DNA from: Bacillota bacterium
GTDB taxonomy: Bacteria; Bacillota; Dehalobacteriia; UBA4068; UBA4997
Length of the DNA: 54,871 nucleotides
Direction: 5' to 3'
NCBI GenBank assembly: GCA_021771915.1
Contig: JAETNY010000014.1
Span: forward strand, 1-54,871
The notes beneath the pieces are model-generated. The model was not told the origin of the DNA. It saw only the letters and a list, made by a program, of their open reading frames with translations, and did not search any database. Shown one piece after another: positions 8,589-17,150 of the stretch. Both the position numbers and the translations under genes were made by a program. The first letter of the stretch is position 1. Each line of letters opens with the position of its first letter.

Positions 8589-9453
8589 GGCGCTCTCTCC
8601 TGCAATAGTATAAGAACACATCTTCCAGATTGGGCTGGACAGGCTGTGCGCCCTTGATTGGGCATCCATCCGCAGCAATGCGGAGGGTAAACTGTCCGTC
8701 CTCCTGCTTCATGTTGCTGACACAGTACATATCGGTCAGCAGCGCGGCATCCTCGGCTCCGGCGGTTACATTCCACACCTTGCCCTCAATGTTCTGCTCC
8801 AGCGCGGTGGGTGTTCCCTGCATGAGCAGCCTCCCCTGTTTCAGCAGCAGGATTTCTCGCGCAATGCACTCAACATCGGAAACGATATGAGTGGCCAGCA
8901 GAATTGTCCGGCCCTGAGCAAACCGGGAGATAAGATTGCGAAACCGTATCCTCTCGCTGGGGTCAAGACCGGCGGTAGGCTCGTCCAGAATCAAAATTTT
9001 GGGGTCGGACAGCATGGCCTGCACAATGCCGACGCGCTGGCGCATACCGCCGGAGAGTGCGCCGATTTTCTTGTTCTTGGCGTCCGTCAGATTCACCGTG
9101 GCCAGCAGTTCAGAAACCCTATTCTGCGCTTTATCGGTGGGAATATCTTTAAGCGCACACATATAGAGCAAAAAGTTTTTGACAGTAAAATCCCGGTAAA
9201 AAATAGGATACTGCGGCATATAGCCGATTTGAGCCAGAAATGCTTTGCCCAACTCTCTGACGTTCTGGCCGTCCACCCAGATTGTGCCGCTGTCCCCACA
9301 CAAAATGCCCACAAAGGTATTGATGAGCGTTGTTTTCCCCGCTCCGTTTTCACCCAGCAGGCCGTACACGCCCTCATTCAATGTGGCGGTAAAGTTTTTC
9401 AGCGCATACTTGCTTTTGTATTGTTTCGATATGCTTTCAAATCTAATTTCCAT
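8566..9453 (-). CDS. ABC transporter ATP-binding protein (ABC-2 partner)
   Basis: A 295-residue ATPase with Walker A GENGAGKTT at residues 34-42, Q-loop in IGYMPQYPIF, signature LSGGMRQRVGI, Walker B ILILDEPTAGLD and H-loop LATHIVSD. The start MEIRFESISKQY is at 9453, one base after the stop of the upstream gene. Sequence style is that of BcrA/YxlF-type ATPases, which drive export or immunity to peptides and antibiotics. It is followed by two ABC-2 permeases with overlapping ends, giving a complete transporter. Confidence 0.93.
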   Translation of the reverse strand: MEIRFESISKQYKSKYALKNFTATLNEGVYGLLGENGAGKTTLINTFVGILCGDSGTIWVDGQNVRELGKAFLAQIGYMPQYPIFYRDFTVKNFLLYMCALKDIPTDKAQNRVSELLATVNLTDAKNKKIGALSGGMRQRVGIVQAMLSDPKILILDEPTAGLDPSERIRFRNLISRFAQGRTILLATHIVSDVECIAREILLLKQGRLLMQGTPTALEQNIEGKVWNVTAGAEDAALLTDMYCVSNMKQEDGQFTLRIAADGCPIKGAQPVQPNLEDVFLYYCRRERHDTSDTV

Positions 9454-9454
9454 G

Positions 9455-10630
9455 TTATTCGCCAAAGGTAAATGTGGATACCAGCGTATCAACTTCGCTG
9501 ATACTGGCTCCGAGAACTACAACGGCGGTTTTGGCGTTATCCAAAAGGTAAATTCTGGGTATGCGGTTGAAATATGCGCTATTGGAGTTTTTAATGACTT
9601 TGGTGGCAATTAGTTTACCGGAATTTACATCATAAACACGAATTGTCAGACTGCCGTCTAAAACGGCGGTCGCAACATAGTTTCCCTGCTCAGAACTATA
9701 CACACCGTTACGCCCCTCGCTTTTGTTTGCAAAGGACAGCGTTTTTTTCTCGCCAGTTTGCCGGTCTAACCAAAGAAGCGTTCCATTGGCTTTGGTAAAG
9801 ATTTGTGGGAAAAACAGCCGCTTGGTGCTGCTTTGCATTTCTTCTATGTCATAGGCTGACGGTTTCGTGATTTTCAGATTGCTGCCATTTGCGGCAATAC
9901 TTCCATAGATAGAAAAACTGTTCTCGCCGTTTTTGGCAGGAATGGAGATTCCTCTGCCATAGAATATGATTTGGCTGTTGTCCGGGGAAAACGCAATGCC
10001 ATCCAGCGAAGAAATCTGAATTGAGGCTGTGCCGCTCTTTTTCGTTAAGTCAAGCAGAGTGGTAAGTTTTTCCTTTTCCAAATCATACAAATATAGCCCG
10101 CCAAAGGCAGCAATGGCCAGCTTTTTTCCGTCTGTGGTGGCCGCCACGCCAGTTTCGCTGACAACAAAATCTTCCAGCAAAATCTCATTGACCGCAATTT
10201 TCTTATTTAACGAAAGTGAATTGTCATAAATATACGTCGTCATGCCGCTATCGCTCATGCCGGACAGTATGTAGCCTCCGTCAATGGTTTGAACATCAAA
10301 AGAGCGTAAGGGTTTTTCTGCGGTGGCCAAAACCGTAGCTGTGGCGGTATCATAAAGGTATAACTTATCCGCCGCGGCGAAAAGTTTCCCATTACCGGCA
10401 TAGGCGCAGTCCTGAAGTTTTCCGGCAAACTGGGTGGGATTGAATACGCATTTTACGGGGTTTGCCGCCGGAGAAACATTATTCTTCGAAAGGCTGCCAG
10501 AGGCCGAAGCAAAGAAAATTTGCACGTCGGAAGATACTTTCGTTGGCGCAGACAGCGCTTCGGCTCTGCTATTAACCGGCAATGCCAGCATAAAAATTGC
10601 AGTTAAAATTATACAAAAAATCTTTTTCAT
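9455..10630 (-). CDS. Secreted propeller-like protein, paralogue of the upstream lipoprotein
   Basis: A 391-residue protein with a signal peptide MKKIFCIILTAIFMLALP that lacks the lipobox cysteine seen in its paralogue, ending instead in a signal-peptidase-I-like SRAEA. The rest shows repeated strands such as NGKLFAAADKLYLYDTA and GVAATTDGKKLAIAAFGGLY, consistent with a WD40-like beta-propeller. It is clearly a tandem duplicate of the 10667-11803 gene; long blocks are nearly identical, including CAYAGNG and RIPRIYLLD. Its stop lies one base before the ATPase start. Function unknown; it may sense or present something at the cell surface for the two-component system or the ABC transporter. Confidence 0.82.
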   Translation of the reverse strand: MKKIFCIILTAIFMLALPVNSRAEALSAPTKVSSDVQIFFASASGSLSKNNVSPAANPVKCVFNPTQFAGKLQDCAYAGNGKLFAAADKLYLYDTATATVLATAEKPLRSFDVQTIDGGYILSGMSDSGMTTYIYDNSLSLNKKIAVNEILLEDFVVSETGVAATTDGKKLAIAAFGGLYLYDLEKEKLTTLLDLTKKSGTASIQISSLDGIAFSPDNSQIIFYGRGISIPAKNGENSFSIYGSIAANGSNLKITKPSAYDIEEMQSSTKRLFFPQIFTKANGTLLWLDRQTGEKKTLSFANKSEGRNGVYSSEQGNYVATAVLDGSLTIRVYDVNSGKLIATKVIKNSNSAYFNRIPRIYLLDNAKTAVVVLGASISEVDTLVSTFTFGE

Positions 10631-10666
10631 GTTTATTGCTCCTTATACATTAAAATTAAATTACAC

Positions 10667-11803
10667 TTAAAATGAAAATGTGTATACCAGCGTATTGATT
10701 TCACTGATACTGCCGCCAAGGACTACAACAGCGGTTCGGGCTTCGTCCAAAAGATAAATCCTGGGAATGCGGTAGAAATATGTGGAATCTGCGTTTTCAA
10801 TCACTTCGGTGGCAAGCAGTTCGCCGGAAACCACGTCATAGATGCGAACTGTCAGACTATCGTTCAAAACGGCGGTTGCGACGTAGTTCCCCTGCGCCGA
10901 ACTATATACGCCGTCCCTACCCTCATCACCGTCAGAGAAAGAAAGCGTATCAGTAATGCCTGTTGACCGGTCGAGCCAAAGCAGCTTGCCATTGGTTTTG
11001 GTAAAAACTTGAGGGAAAAACAATCGGTCGGCGCTGCTCTGCATTTCATCTATATCATAGTTCGATAATTTCGTAAGCTTCAGATTGCCGCCGTCCATGT
11101 TAATGCTTCCGTAAATGCAAAAACTGTCTTCGGCTTCTGTTGTGGGGATAGAGTTACCTCTGCCATAAAATAAGATATGATTGTTATCGCAGGCAAACGC
11201 AGCACCGTTCAATATGGAAACGCTAATGCCGTCTGTCCCGGCGTTTTGGCGCATGTCCAGCAGATTTGTCAGACGCTCGCTTTCCATATCGTATAGATAC
11301 AGACCGTCAAAGGCAACAATAGCCAGCTTCTTTCCATCAGTGGTGGCTGCTATACCACCGGTTTCGCTGCTAACAAAATCTTCGGTCAAAAGTTCGTTAA
11401 CTACGATTTCCCTGTTCAGAGAAAGCGAACGGTCATAAACGTATGCCATCGCACCGTCATCTCCCAAGCCGGTCAGTATATAACCATCGTCAATAGGCTG
11501 AACCTCAAAGTCAAACAGTTGAGGCGCTTCTGTTTCAGCCAACACTGATGCAGCAGCAGTATCATAGAGATACAGTTTGTCCGCCAGTACAAAAAGCGTT
11601 CCATTGCCGGCATAAGCACAGCTTTGGAGTTTACCGTCAAACAAAGTGGGGTCGAAGGTGCAGTAAGAAGACGACTGTCCCGGCTGTCCGCCAGAGGCTG
11701 GAACAGAAACCATGGGAGCCTGGGAATCCGTCTTATCACAGGCGGATAATGCCAAGGTAAAAAGCAGCGCCAATGTAATGCAAAATGTTTTTTTCATATT
11801 CAC
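10667..11803 (-). CDS. Propeller-like lipoprotein
   Basis: A 378-residue lipoprotein: signal peptide with lipobox LALSAC (Cys about residue 22), then a beta-rich repeat region. The start is a GTG that overlaps the stop of the upstream gene (GTGA); an ATG two codons later is the alternative. Repeating strand blocks such as GIAATTDGKKLAIVAFDGLY and RVYDRSLSLN-type segments suggest a six- or seven-bladed propeller. It is followed by its own tandem duplicate at 9455-10630. Expected at the outer face of the cytoplasmic membrane. Confidence 0.85.
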   Translation of the reverse strand: MNMKKTFCITLALLFTLALSACDKTDSQAPMVSVPASGGQPGQSSSYCTFDPTLFDGKLQSCAYAGNGTLFVLADKLYLYDTAAASVLAETEAPQLFDFEVQPIDDGYILTGLGDDGAMAYVYDRSLSLNREIVVNELLTEDFVSSETGGIAATTDGKKLAIVAFDGLYLYDMESERLTNLLDMRQNAGTDGISVSILNGAAFACDNNHILFYGRGNSIPTTEAEDSFCIYGSINMDGGNLKLTKLSNYDIDEMQSSADRLFFPQVFTKTNGKLLWLDRSTGITDTLSFSDGDEGRDGVYSSAQGNYVATAVLNDSLTVRIYDVVSGELLATEVIENADSTYFYRIPRIYLLDEARTAVVVLGGSISEINTLVYTFSF

Positions 11804-12834
11804 TTCTCCTTATACAATAAAATAGAATTACTCTTAAAAAAGGGAGCGGAAGTTCCGTCATGGGGAACGGCGACACAATAGAAAGTGTTAAATTCTTCCA
11901 GCTTATCTGGATCTATTATAGTTTTAATTTCCATAAGGCCGCCTTTGTTCAAAACAACAGGGCAGAAAGTTCTGTTGCCAATTTCCACCGGCTGGTGATT
12001 AAGAAAAAAAACAACATTGTAACTTGTTCCGGCTGTGCCGCACATGGTATACCGCAGGGTAACTGGCGCCGAAACACACAGGTTATCATAGACGATATCG
12101 CCGTCATAAGAGAGAGTGTAGTATATTCCGCTGTCCAGCGTATCCATGCTCACACCGTACCAGCCGTTTTTGGAAAGTTCGTTTTCCACATACTGCGCTG
12201 TAACCTTTTCCTCCCATACATCACTCTGCGTGAAGATTTCCTGAACCGGTGGGAAGTCTGAGCAGTCGGTGGGCGCGTCCATGCTAAATTGCAATTCAAC
12301 ATGGGAATCCAGCGTTTTATGATACCAGCCATAGCTGGATGTGGATTCCATATCCGGCTGGAAGTCCGGGTTCGTGATGCTCACCACGGTCAGAGACAGC
12401 GTATCGCCGGCGCTGCCGGTAACAGGCTCAAAGAGAAAAGAAAAGCTTTGATTTTCCCCTATGGGAAAACTGTGGCAATACTCATACTCCGCTGTGGTAT
12501 CGTTCACCTTGTAGGGCTGGGGCTGACCGTCCAGAAACAAAAGAAATCCAAGGCTATCTAGCTTGCCGGTAACAGAATACTGATATGCAAGCTGAAACTC
12601 TCCGCCATTATATGTAAATGGCAGCCTTTCTCCTTTTGCGGAGAAATCAGGCGAAACAGCTTCATGAGTAAGCATTGCCAAAAATTCGGCGTCATCTTCT
12701 GCCGCCTCAAACGGATTTGCGGCGGCATTCTGCGACGGTGGGGGCGTACTGTCTGGAATGGTATAGTTCGCACAGGCGGCGAAGGATAAAAGAGCGCCGC
12801 ACATAAAAAAAATAGTAATTAATCGTTTTAGCAT
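11800..12834 (-). CDS. Lipoprotein of unknown function, first gene of the ABC operon
   Basis: A 344-residue protein with a lipoprotein signal peptide (MLKRLITIFFMCGALLSFAAC; lipobox SFAAC). The mature part is beta-rich with no family I recognise; it carries segments such as FPIGENQSFSFLFEPVTG and FNTFYCVAVPHDGT. It is the promoter-proximal gene of the six-gene operon and overlaps the next gene by four bases. A TATGCT -10 and tandem TTTTGAC boxes lie upstream, in the same spacing as at the response-regulator promoter. It could be the sensor-associated or substrate-binding partner of the transporter. Confidence 0.82.
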   Translation of the reverse strand: MLKRLITIFFMCGALLSFAACANYTIPDSTPPPSQNAAANPFEAAEDDAEFLAMLTHEAVSPDFSAKGERLPFTYNGGEFQLAYQYSVTGKLDSLGFLLFLDGQPQPYKVNDTTAEYEYCHSFPIGENQSFSFLFEPVTGSAGDTLSLTVVSITNPDFQPDMESTSSYGWYHKTLDSHVELQFSMDAPTDCSDFPPVQEIFTQSDVWEEKVTAQYVENELSKNGWYGVSMDTLDSGIYYTLSYDGDIVYDNLCVSAPVTLRYTMCGTAGTSYNVVFFLNHQPVEIGNRTFCPVVLNKGGLMEIKTIIDPDKLEEFNTFYCVAVPHDGTSAPFFKSNSILLYKEK

Positions 12835-12864
12835 AAATGGCCTCCTTTGCTTTGTGCTAGACTA

Positions 12865-12898
12865 AGCATAACAAACAACGGTCAAAATTCGGTCAAAA
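12865..12898 (-). promoter_or_regulatory. Promoter with tandem response-regulator boxes, lipoprotein/ABC operon
   Basis: On the plus strand two identical 9-base repeats CGGTCAAAA lie at 12879-12887 and 12890-12898, an 11-base period. The -10 (TATGCT on the minus strand) is at 12865-12870, exactly 10 bases from the proximal GTCAAAA. There is no correctly placed -35, as expected of a promoter driven by an OmpR-type activator. Confidence 0.6.
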
Positions 12899-12906
12899 AA
12901 AGCGAA

Positions 12907-12933
12907 ATGCCGCCCAAGTTTTTTGGGCGGCAT
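12907..12933 (-). terminator. Terminator of the regulator-kinase operon
   Basis: ATGCCGCCCAA (12907-12917) pairs perfectly with TTGGGCGGCAT (12923-12933) across a 5-base loop; on the minus strand it is followed by TTTCGCTTTTTTT. It separates the kinase gene from the lipoprotein/ABC operon. Confidence 0.85.
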
Positions 12934-12952
12934 CCAAGATGGATTATTTTTA

Positions 12953-14239
12953 TCATGTGGATTGCTTGACCGTGATAGAGGCTTTCACACAAGCCCCGTG
13001 AGGCGGTTGGTTTGACAGTTCTATGGTTCCCCCATGCTTCTGACACAATACCCGGCTCACCGCCAGCCCCAGCCCTAAGTGTTGTCCGGAGTTATCCTCG
13101 GAATAAAACAAGGCTGTTTTCTTTTTCAGCAGTTTGTCCGAAAAACCCGGCCCATCGTCTGTTACGGTGCTTGTCAGAATGCCATGCTCCAGACAAAATG
13201 TAAGTTCAATTTTCTGCTCTGCAAAACGAAGAGCATTGGAAAGCAGATTTTCCATGATGCGGTATAACAATTCTCCGTCAAGGATAACCCTGCATTTTGG
13301 TACCTGGCAATTACAGGAAAACCGCACTTCAGTATTTTGAAACAGGATAGCTAGAGAATCCGCCATGTGTTGTAAAAATTCCGGAAACTCCACCTCTCTG
13401 GGTTGGACTGCGGTTTCTTCAATCGTGTCCATGTTGCGCATAGTATCTGTATAGCGAACCATACGCTCTGCGGTAATGCCAAGATTGAAAAGTGCTTTTT
13501 CCAATTTTTCCTCCGTCAAGGTTCCACTCTTGCTGTTCTCCTGCAAATATTCCACATATCCGGTCATTATAGCAATAGGGTTACGCAAATCATGAGCCAC
13601 GGACGCCTGCAAGGCCCGGCGTTCCTCCAGCATATTCCACATTTGACGGTTGTTCTCATATAGGGTCCGCCGCATTTTCTCAAAGGCGGTACAGAGCTGG
13701 CCCAATTCATCCTGCCTGTCAAAGGTAATCTGAAAGTTTAAATCATGGTCTTGAATGTGTGCGGTGGCGTCCATCATGACAATAATCGGCGGCTCCAGCA
13801 CCTTGTGATAAAACCACCACGCGCACAAAGTAATTCCAATGACAGCAAACAGAAACGACAGCAGCACCATACAAATTTGTGAAGCACGGTAGACCGTTCT
13901 TACTTTAGGGGAAAGCATGGAGTAGCTGGATTCAATGCGCTCTATCCTGTAACTCGTCTGCCACTCTGCCCCATCGTGTTCTTGGCCGTCCGCTACCAAT
14001 TGGCCGAATGACTCTGGTGGGGCATCAAGGACATACCTCTTCTTTGCCTCTGTAACCGTACCATCAGGGGAGGTCGTTTGCTGCGTCAGCCAGATTTCAT
14101 TTAAATCGGGAAGAATATGCTTTTGAAAGCGGTAACAGCCGAAAATTGCAAGGCCGCTGCACAGAAATACAATCAGCATTGTGAGCGCAACAGACTTCAT
14201 AAAAGAGCGTTTCAGTGATTGCCTTTTTATTTTTTCCAT
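12953..14239 (-). CDS. Sensor histidine kinase
   Basis: A 428-residue membrane kinase, started at the ATG at 14237-14239 (MEKIKRQSLK) that overlaps the regulator gene by 13 bases. Two helices (about residues 17-37 and 122-143) flank an outer domain of about 85 residues. A HAMP-like segment (147-200) leads to the phospho-acceptor motif ASVAHDLRNPIAIMTGY with His216, then a HATPase domain with N-box ENLLSNALRFAE and G-boxes DDGPGF and GLGLAVSRVLCQKHGG. All catalytic elements are present. It should phosphorylate the response regulator encoded just upstream. The stimulus is not known; the linked lipoproteins and exporter suggest an envelope or peptide signal. Confidence 0.93.
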   Translation of the reverse strand: MEKIKRQSLKRSFMKSVALTMLIVFLCSGLAIFGCYRFQKHILPDLNEIWLTQQTTSPDGTVTEAKKRYVLDAPPESFGQLVADGQEHDGAEWQTSYRIERIESSYSMLSPKVRTVYRASQICMVLLSFLFAVIGITLCAWWFYHKVLEPPIIVMMDATAHIQDHDLNFQITFDRQDELGQLCTAFEKMRRTLYENNRQMWNMLEERRALQASVAHDLRNPIAIMTGYVEYLQENSKSGTLTEEKLEKALFNLGITAERMVRYTDTMRNMDTIEETAVQPREVEFPEFLQHMADSLAILFQNTEVRFSCNCQVPKCRVILDGELLYRIMENLLSNALRFAEQKIELTFCLEHGILTSTVTDDGPGFSDKLLKKKTALFYSEDNSGQHLGLGLAVSRVLCQKHGGTIELSNQPPHGACVKASITVKQST

Positions 14240-14901
14240 CGGTAGCCCATCCCCCAAACTGTTTCTATGTACTCACTTCCGCTGGTCTGCATTATCTTTG
14301 CTCGGATTTTGCGGATATGCTCTTTAATCACATTGCTGTCGCCCTCCGCATCATAGCCCCATACCGCCTCATAGATGCGTTCTTTGTCAAAGACCTGATT
14401 CGGGTTAGAGGCCAGAAACTCGATGATGTCAAATTCCCTCTTGGAAAAGGAAAGCTCCTGCTCATTCCAAAATACTTTTTTATCAGAGAGATTGATAATC
14501 AGCCCCTGAGAGGTCACAACCTCTGGTGGACGATTATTCCGCTCGTCCCGGCGCAGATGGGCCTCAATACGAGCAAGCAATTCCTGCAGGCCGAAAGGTT
14601 TGGTAATATAGTCGTCACCTCCAGCACGCAGGCCGTTGACCTTATCCTGCTCTGTAATCCGCGCCGTCAGGAACAGAATAGGACAGACGATATGATTCCG
14701 AATGACTTTGCACAATTCCAGCCCATCCATCCCAGGCATATTGATGTCCAGAAGGATAAGGCTTGGCTTTGTATTCAGCTTTGCCAGGGCTTCATCGCTG
14801 CTGTTGGCTACGGAAACCGTATAGCCGTAATCCTGCAAATGGGTTGAAAGCAATTCGGTCAGGATTGGTTCATCATCAACGATTAAAATTCGATATCCCA
14901 T
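14227..14901 (-). CDS. OmpR/PhoB-family response regulator
   Basis: A 224-residue regulator. The receiver domain has acidic residues in IVDDEP (Asp9, Asp10), phospho-acceptor Asp52 in LLDINMPGMDG, and the conserved Lys in DDYITKPFG. The C-terminal winged-helix domain follows from about residue 130, with KREFDIIEFLASNPNQVF and DSNVIKEHIRKIRAKI. The start at 14901 (MGYRILIV) is chosen because GGAGG lies 8 bases upstream; an in-frame ATG 24 bases earlier has no such site. Its own promoter carries the same tandem boxes as the lipoprotein operon. Confidence 0.94.
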   Translation of the reverse strand: MGYRILIVDDEPILTELLSTHLQDYGYTVSVANSSDEALAKLNTKPSLILLDINMPGMDGLELCKVIRNHIVCPILFLTARITEQDKVNGLRAGGDDYITKPFGLQELLARIEAHLRRDERNNRPPEVVTSQGLIINLSDKKVFWNEQELSFSKREFDIIEFLASNPNQVFDKERIYEAVWGYDAEGDSNVIKEHIRKIRAKIMQTSGSEYIETVWGMGYRWKK

Positions 14902-14923
14902 ACTAACACCTCCAGTCTTTTTC

Positions 14924-14957
14924 ATTATATAAAAGGGAAGTCAAAATTTTGTCAAGT
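14924..14957 (-). promoter_or_regulatory. Promoter with tandem boxes, response-regulator operon
   Basis: The -10 TATAAT (minus strand) is at 14924-14929. Ten bases further lies GTCAAAA (14940-14946), with a second GTCAAGT at 14951-14957, an 11-base period. The geometry is the same as at 12865-12898, which supports autoregulation. Confidence 0.6.
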
Positions 14958-15657
14958 TTTATCGTCCTATTTTATTATACAATAGGAACGAGGTTATATC
15001 ATCTTATTTTACAGTTTAACAATCGGGTAAAACTTGCTTAGATATTTAAAAAGAATATGACGTTTCTTCTTGCACCTTTTCTCTTTTGTCACATACTTAA
15101 TGTTAATCGAAACTCTTTTTTCATTATATTTTCGCCCATAAGTACGACATTCGGGGATTGGGGAACTCCCAACAAGCAGCAAAATGTACATTTTTGCTAT
15201 GGTTGACCACCCTTGGCAGGTTTAACCCCAAGCTAGAGGTACAAATTCCCCACTTTTAATTACTTTATCTAACGGATTTAATACCAGATAAAGTAGTTTT
15301 GTAAACAAACTTACATCAATATGCGGCAGCAATATTGCTCAAAAAGTCTTCAAAATGTCTGTTCCCAAACAGAAGTTTCAGAATTGTTTGGGTGTTCAAT
15401 GAATCCCTAAATCTTTTTCCAGCCAAACAACGGGGTCATTGCCCCCCAATTAAGAAAATTTCGCCTAAATATAATATTGGCTTATGTTTTTTATCTGTTT
15501 TTTCTGAATAGCAAGGGTGAAAAAATGAGCATTGACTTTCTAAATTGCCTAAATGTATGCATATTCATTCACCCAATTTGTATAGAAAACACCAGTTAAA
15601 CATAGTGATTGTTGCTATTTAACTTCTTGGCAATATTGCCAACCCCTTAAACGAAAA
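14958..15657. other. Gene-poor AT-rich interval with palindromes
   Basis: No convincing gene is seen. It contains a 10-bp hairpin (TACTTTATCT at 15261-15270 with AGATAAAGTA at 15286-15295) followed by GTTTT, and two palindromes sharing the core GCAATATTGC: 12 bp at 15328-15339 and 16 bp at 15627-15642. It lies between the accessory region and the backbone and could hold an old junction. Confidence 0.5.
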
Positions 15658-15691
15658 AGCAGGAATGTAATTTTTTAATTACATTCCTGCT
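15658..15691 (-). terminator. Terminator of the TIGR04076-type gene
   Basis: AGCAGGAATGTAATT (15658-15672) and AATTACATTCCTGCT (15677-15691) form a perfect 15-bp stem with a 4-base loop, followed on the minus strand by TTTTTCG. It sits just past the stop at 15698. Confidence 0.85.
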
Positions 15692-15697
15692 ATATTT

Positions 15698-16093
15698 TTA
15701 ATCATCATAATCGATACGTTCAATCTTAAAAATAACTGGTCTTGTGCCGTCAGAACAGCAGGTAATCATTGTGTTTTCTTCTTTCATCCAGCCTTTCATA
15801 ATTGAACCGCCTTGCAAGCCAGTATAAATATACCTGGCAATCGCATCCCAAGCTTCTGAACAGTGAGGCATTTTAGGTCCTCCAGCAATAGTATCAGGGT
15901 CAGCATTGGTTTTGTTTAATGTGTTTATTCCCAAATGCCAGAAATCATCTTTATCTCCATCACGCTCAAAGATAAATTCATCGCCAACATTATAACATGG
16001 GCAAGCGCCGGAATTTGGGTCAGTGCAATATTGCTGTTGAAGTTCCGGGTAGAGTTTTTTATCAATTACAGTTATTTTTACTTTATGTTTCAT
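15698..16093 (-). CDS. TIGR04076-like small cysteine-containing protein
   Basis: A 131-residue cytosolic protein started at MKHKVKITVIDKKLY (16093), where GGAG lies 9 bases upstream. It shows the pattern of the small TIGR04076 family: an N-terminal strand, a CPCYNVGDEF segment, a CSEAWDAIARYIYTGLQGG segment and a late CCSDGTRPVIFKIER segment, with conserved cysteines that may bind a metal or be redox-active. The function of this family is not established. It is monocistronic with its own terminator and lies next to tRNA-Ala. Confidence 0.75.
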   Translation of the reverse strand: MKHKVKITVIDKKLYPELQQQYCTDPNSGACPCYNVGDEFIFERDGDKDDFWHLGINTLNKTNADPDTIAGGPKMPHCSEAWDAIARYIYTGLQGGSIMKGWMKEENTMITCCSDGTRPVIFKIERIDYDD

Positions 16094-16156
16094 TTGTACA
16101 CACTCCAAATTTGCTAGTAGGTAAGTCCGTCCTCATTTTTATGCTTGCGTATAGTA

Positions 16157-16188
16157 AAAACTCTTACAGTTTGAACTGTAAGAGTTTT
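16157..16188 (-). terminator. Terminator of tRNA-Ala
   Basis: AAAACTCTTACAGT (16157-16170) pairs with ACTGTAAGAGTTTT (16175-16188) around TTGA, four bases past the 3' end of the tRNA on the minus strand, with the T-rich arm serving as tail. Confidence 0.75.
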
Positions 16189-16191
16189 ATC

Positions 16192-16267
<76 letters not shown>

Positions 16268-16298
16268 ATAAAACATGTAGTTCTTCAAGACTTTTAAT

Positions 16299-16327
16299 AT
16301 TTTATCATATCATCCAAACAAAATCAA
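16299..16327 (-). promoter_or_regulatory. Promoter of tRNA-Ala
   Basis: On the minus strand TTGATT (16322-16327), 17 bases, TAAAAT (16299-16304), about 30 bases ahead of the mature 5' end. Confidence 0.55.
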
Positions 16328-16373
16328 GAGTTTTTTTATAATTATTTTATTTTTTTCCAAATACCCTACCCTT

Positions 16374-16402
16374 TTGTCTAATAATACCAACAGCGATATA
16401 AT
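16374..16402 (+). promoter_or_regulatory. Promoter of the PIN-like gene
   Basis: TTGTCT (16374-16379), a 17-base spacer and TATAAT (16397-16402), about 80 bases upstream of the ATG at 16484. Confidence 0.6.
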
Positions 16403-16483
16403 AATTATCCAAAGGCCAAACAGGATAAACCGAACAAATAGCGAATATTGTTATGACAACAGTTTTTATGTGAGGTTTGCGCT

Positions 16484-17134
16484 ATGATTTTTTTGATAGA
16501 CTATGAAAATGTCAACAATGCCGGTATGCGAGGGGCTGAATTTTTGCAGCCCACAGACACAATGATTTTGTTTTTTAGCAAAAACGCCCACAATATGGAA
16601 AAAAGATATTTAATTGATATCCAAAATTCCGGCTGCACCTTTGAAACTTATAAGCTTATCAACTCACAGAAAAACGGTCTTGATTTTTACTTGGCCACCA
16701 AGCTGGGTGAGGTTTTTGGTAATCCGGCCAACAAAAGCGTCGTCATCATCAGCAAAGATGCCGGTTTTCAAGCTGTGCGTGATTTCTGGCAATGCTGCGC
16801 CAAGCCACAACGCCGCGTTTTTCTGAGTGAAAGCATTGAGTTGGGAATTCTTCGCGCCAATGAGCATGATGAAAGAACAGATATTATTCGCGACCGCCTG
16901 CTCAGTACTGATATTGGCAAATTCTTCAATGCTTATCGGGAAACTCTCAAACTGCGCGAACTTTTGCAGGAGGTATTTAACGATACCGAATACATAAACC
17001 GCACCGATGAAATGGAAGAAATTCTTAAAACCGGTAAAACCGCCAAGGTCATTTATCTGAACACCCTGCATTGCTTCGGGCGCAAAGACGGCTTGGCGGT
17101 TTATCAACGTTTGAAAAATTGTGCCAAATTATGA
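16484..17134 (+). CDS. PIN/NYN-like domain protein, putative nuclease
   Basis: A 216-residue protein whose N-terminal half fits the PIN-like nuclease fold. It opens with IFLIDYENVN, the first acidic motif (Asp6) typical of NYN/PIN proteins, and continues with KNGLDFYLATKLGEVF and SVVIISKDAGFQAVRDFW, which carry the later acidic positions. The C-terminal 80 residues are helical and not recognised. The ribosome site GAGG is 8 bases upstream of the ATG. Likely an RNA-directed hydrolase or binding protein; targets are unknown. It is monocistronic and convergent with the methyltransferase gene. Confidence 0.75.
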   Translation: MIFLIDYENVNNAGMRGAEFLQPTDTMILFFSKNAHNMEKRYLIDIQNSGCTFETYKLINSQKNGLDFYLATKLGEVFGNPANKSVVIISKDAGFQAVRDFWQCCAKPQRRVFLSESIELGILRANEHDERTDIIRDRLLSTDIGKFFNAYRETLKLRELLQEVFNDTEYINRTDEMEEILKTGKTAKVIYLNTLHCFGRKDGLAVYQRLKNCAKL

Positions 17135-17150
17135 AACCGGTATTCAAGGC

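Noticed and set aside
15009-15191. A 60-residue minus-strand frame in the gene-poor interval
   Set aside because: Low-complexity, Lys-rich, no ribosome site and no family; treated as non-coding.
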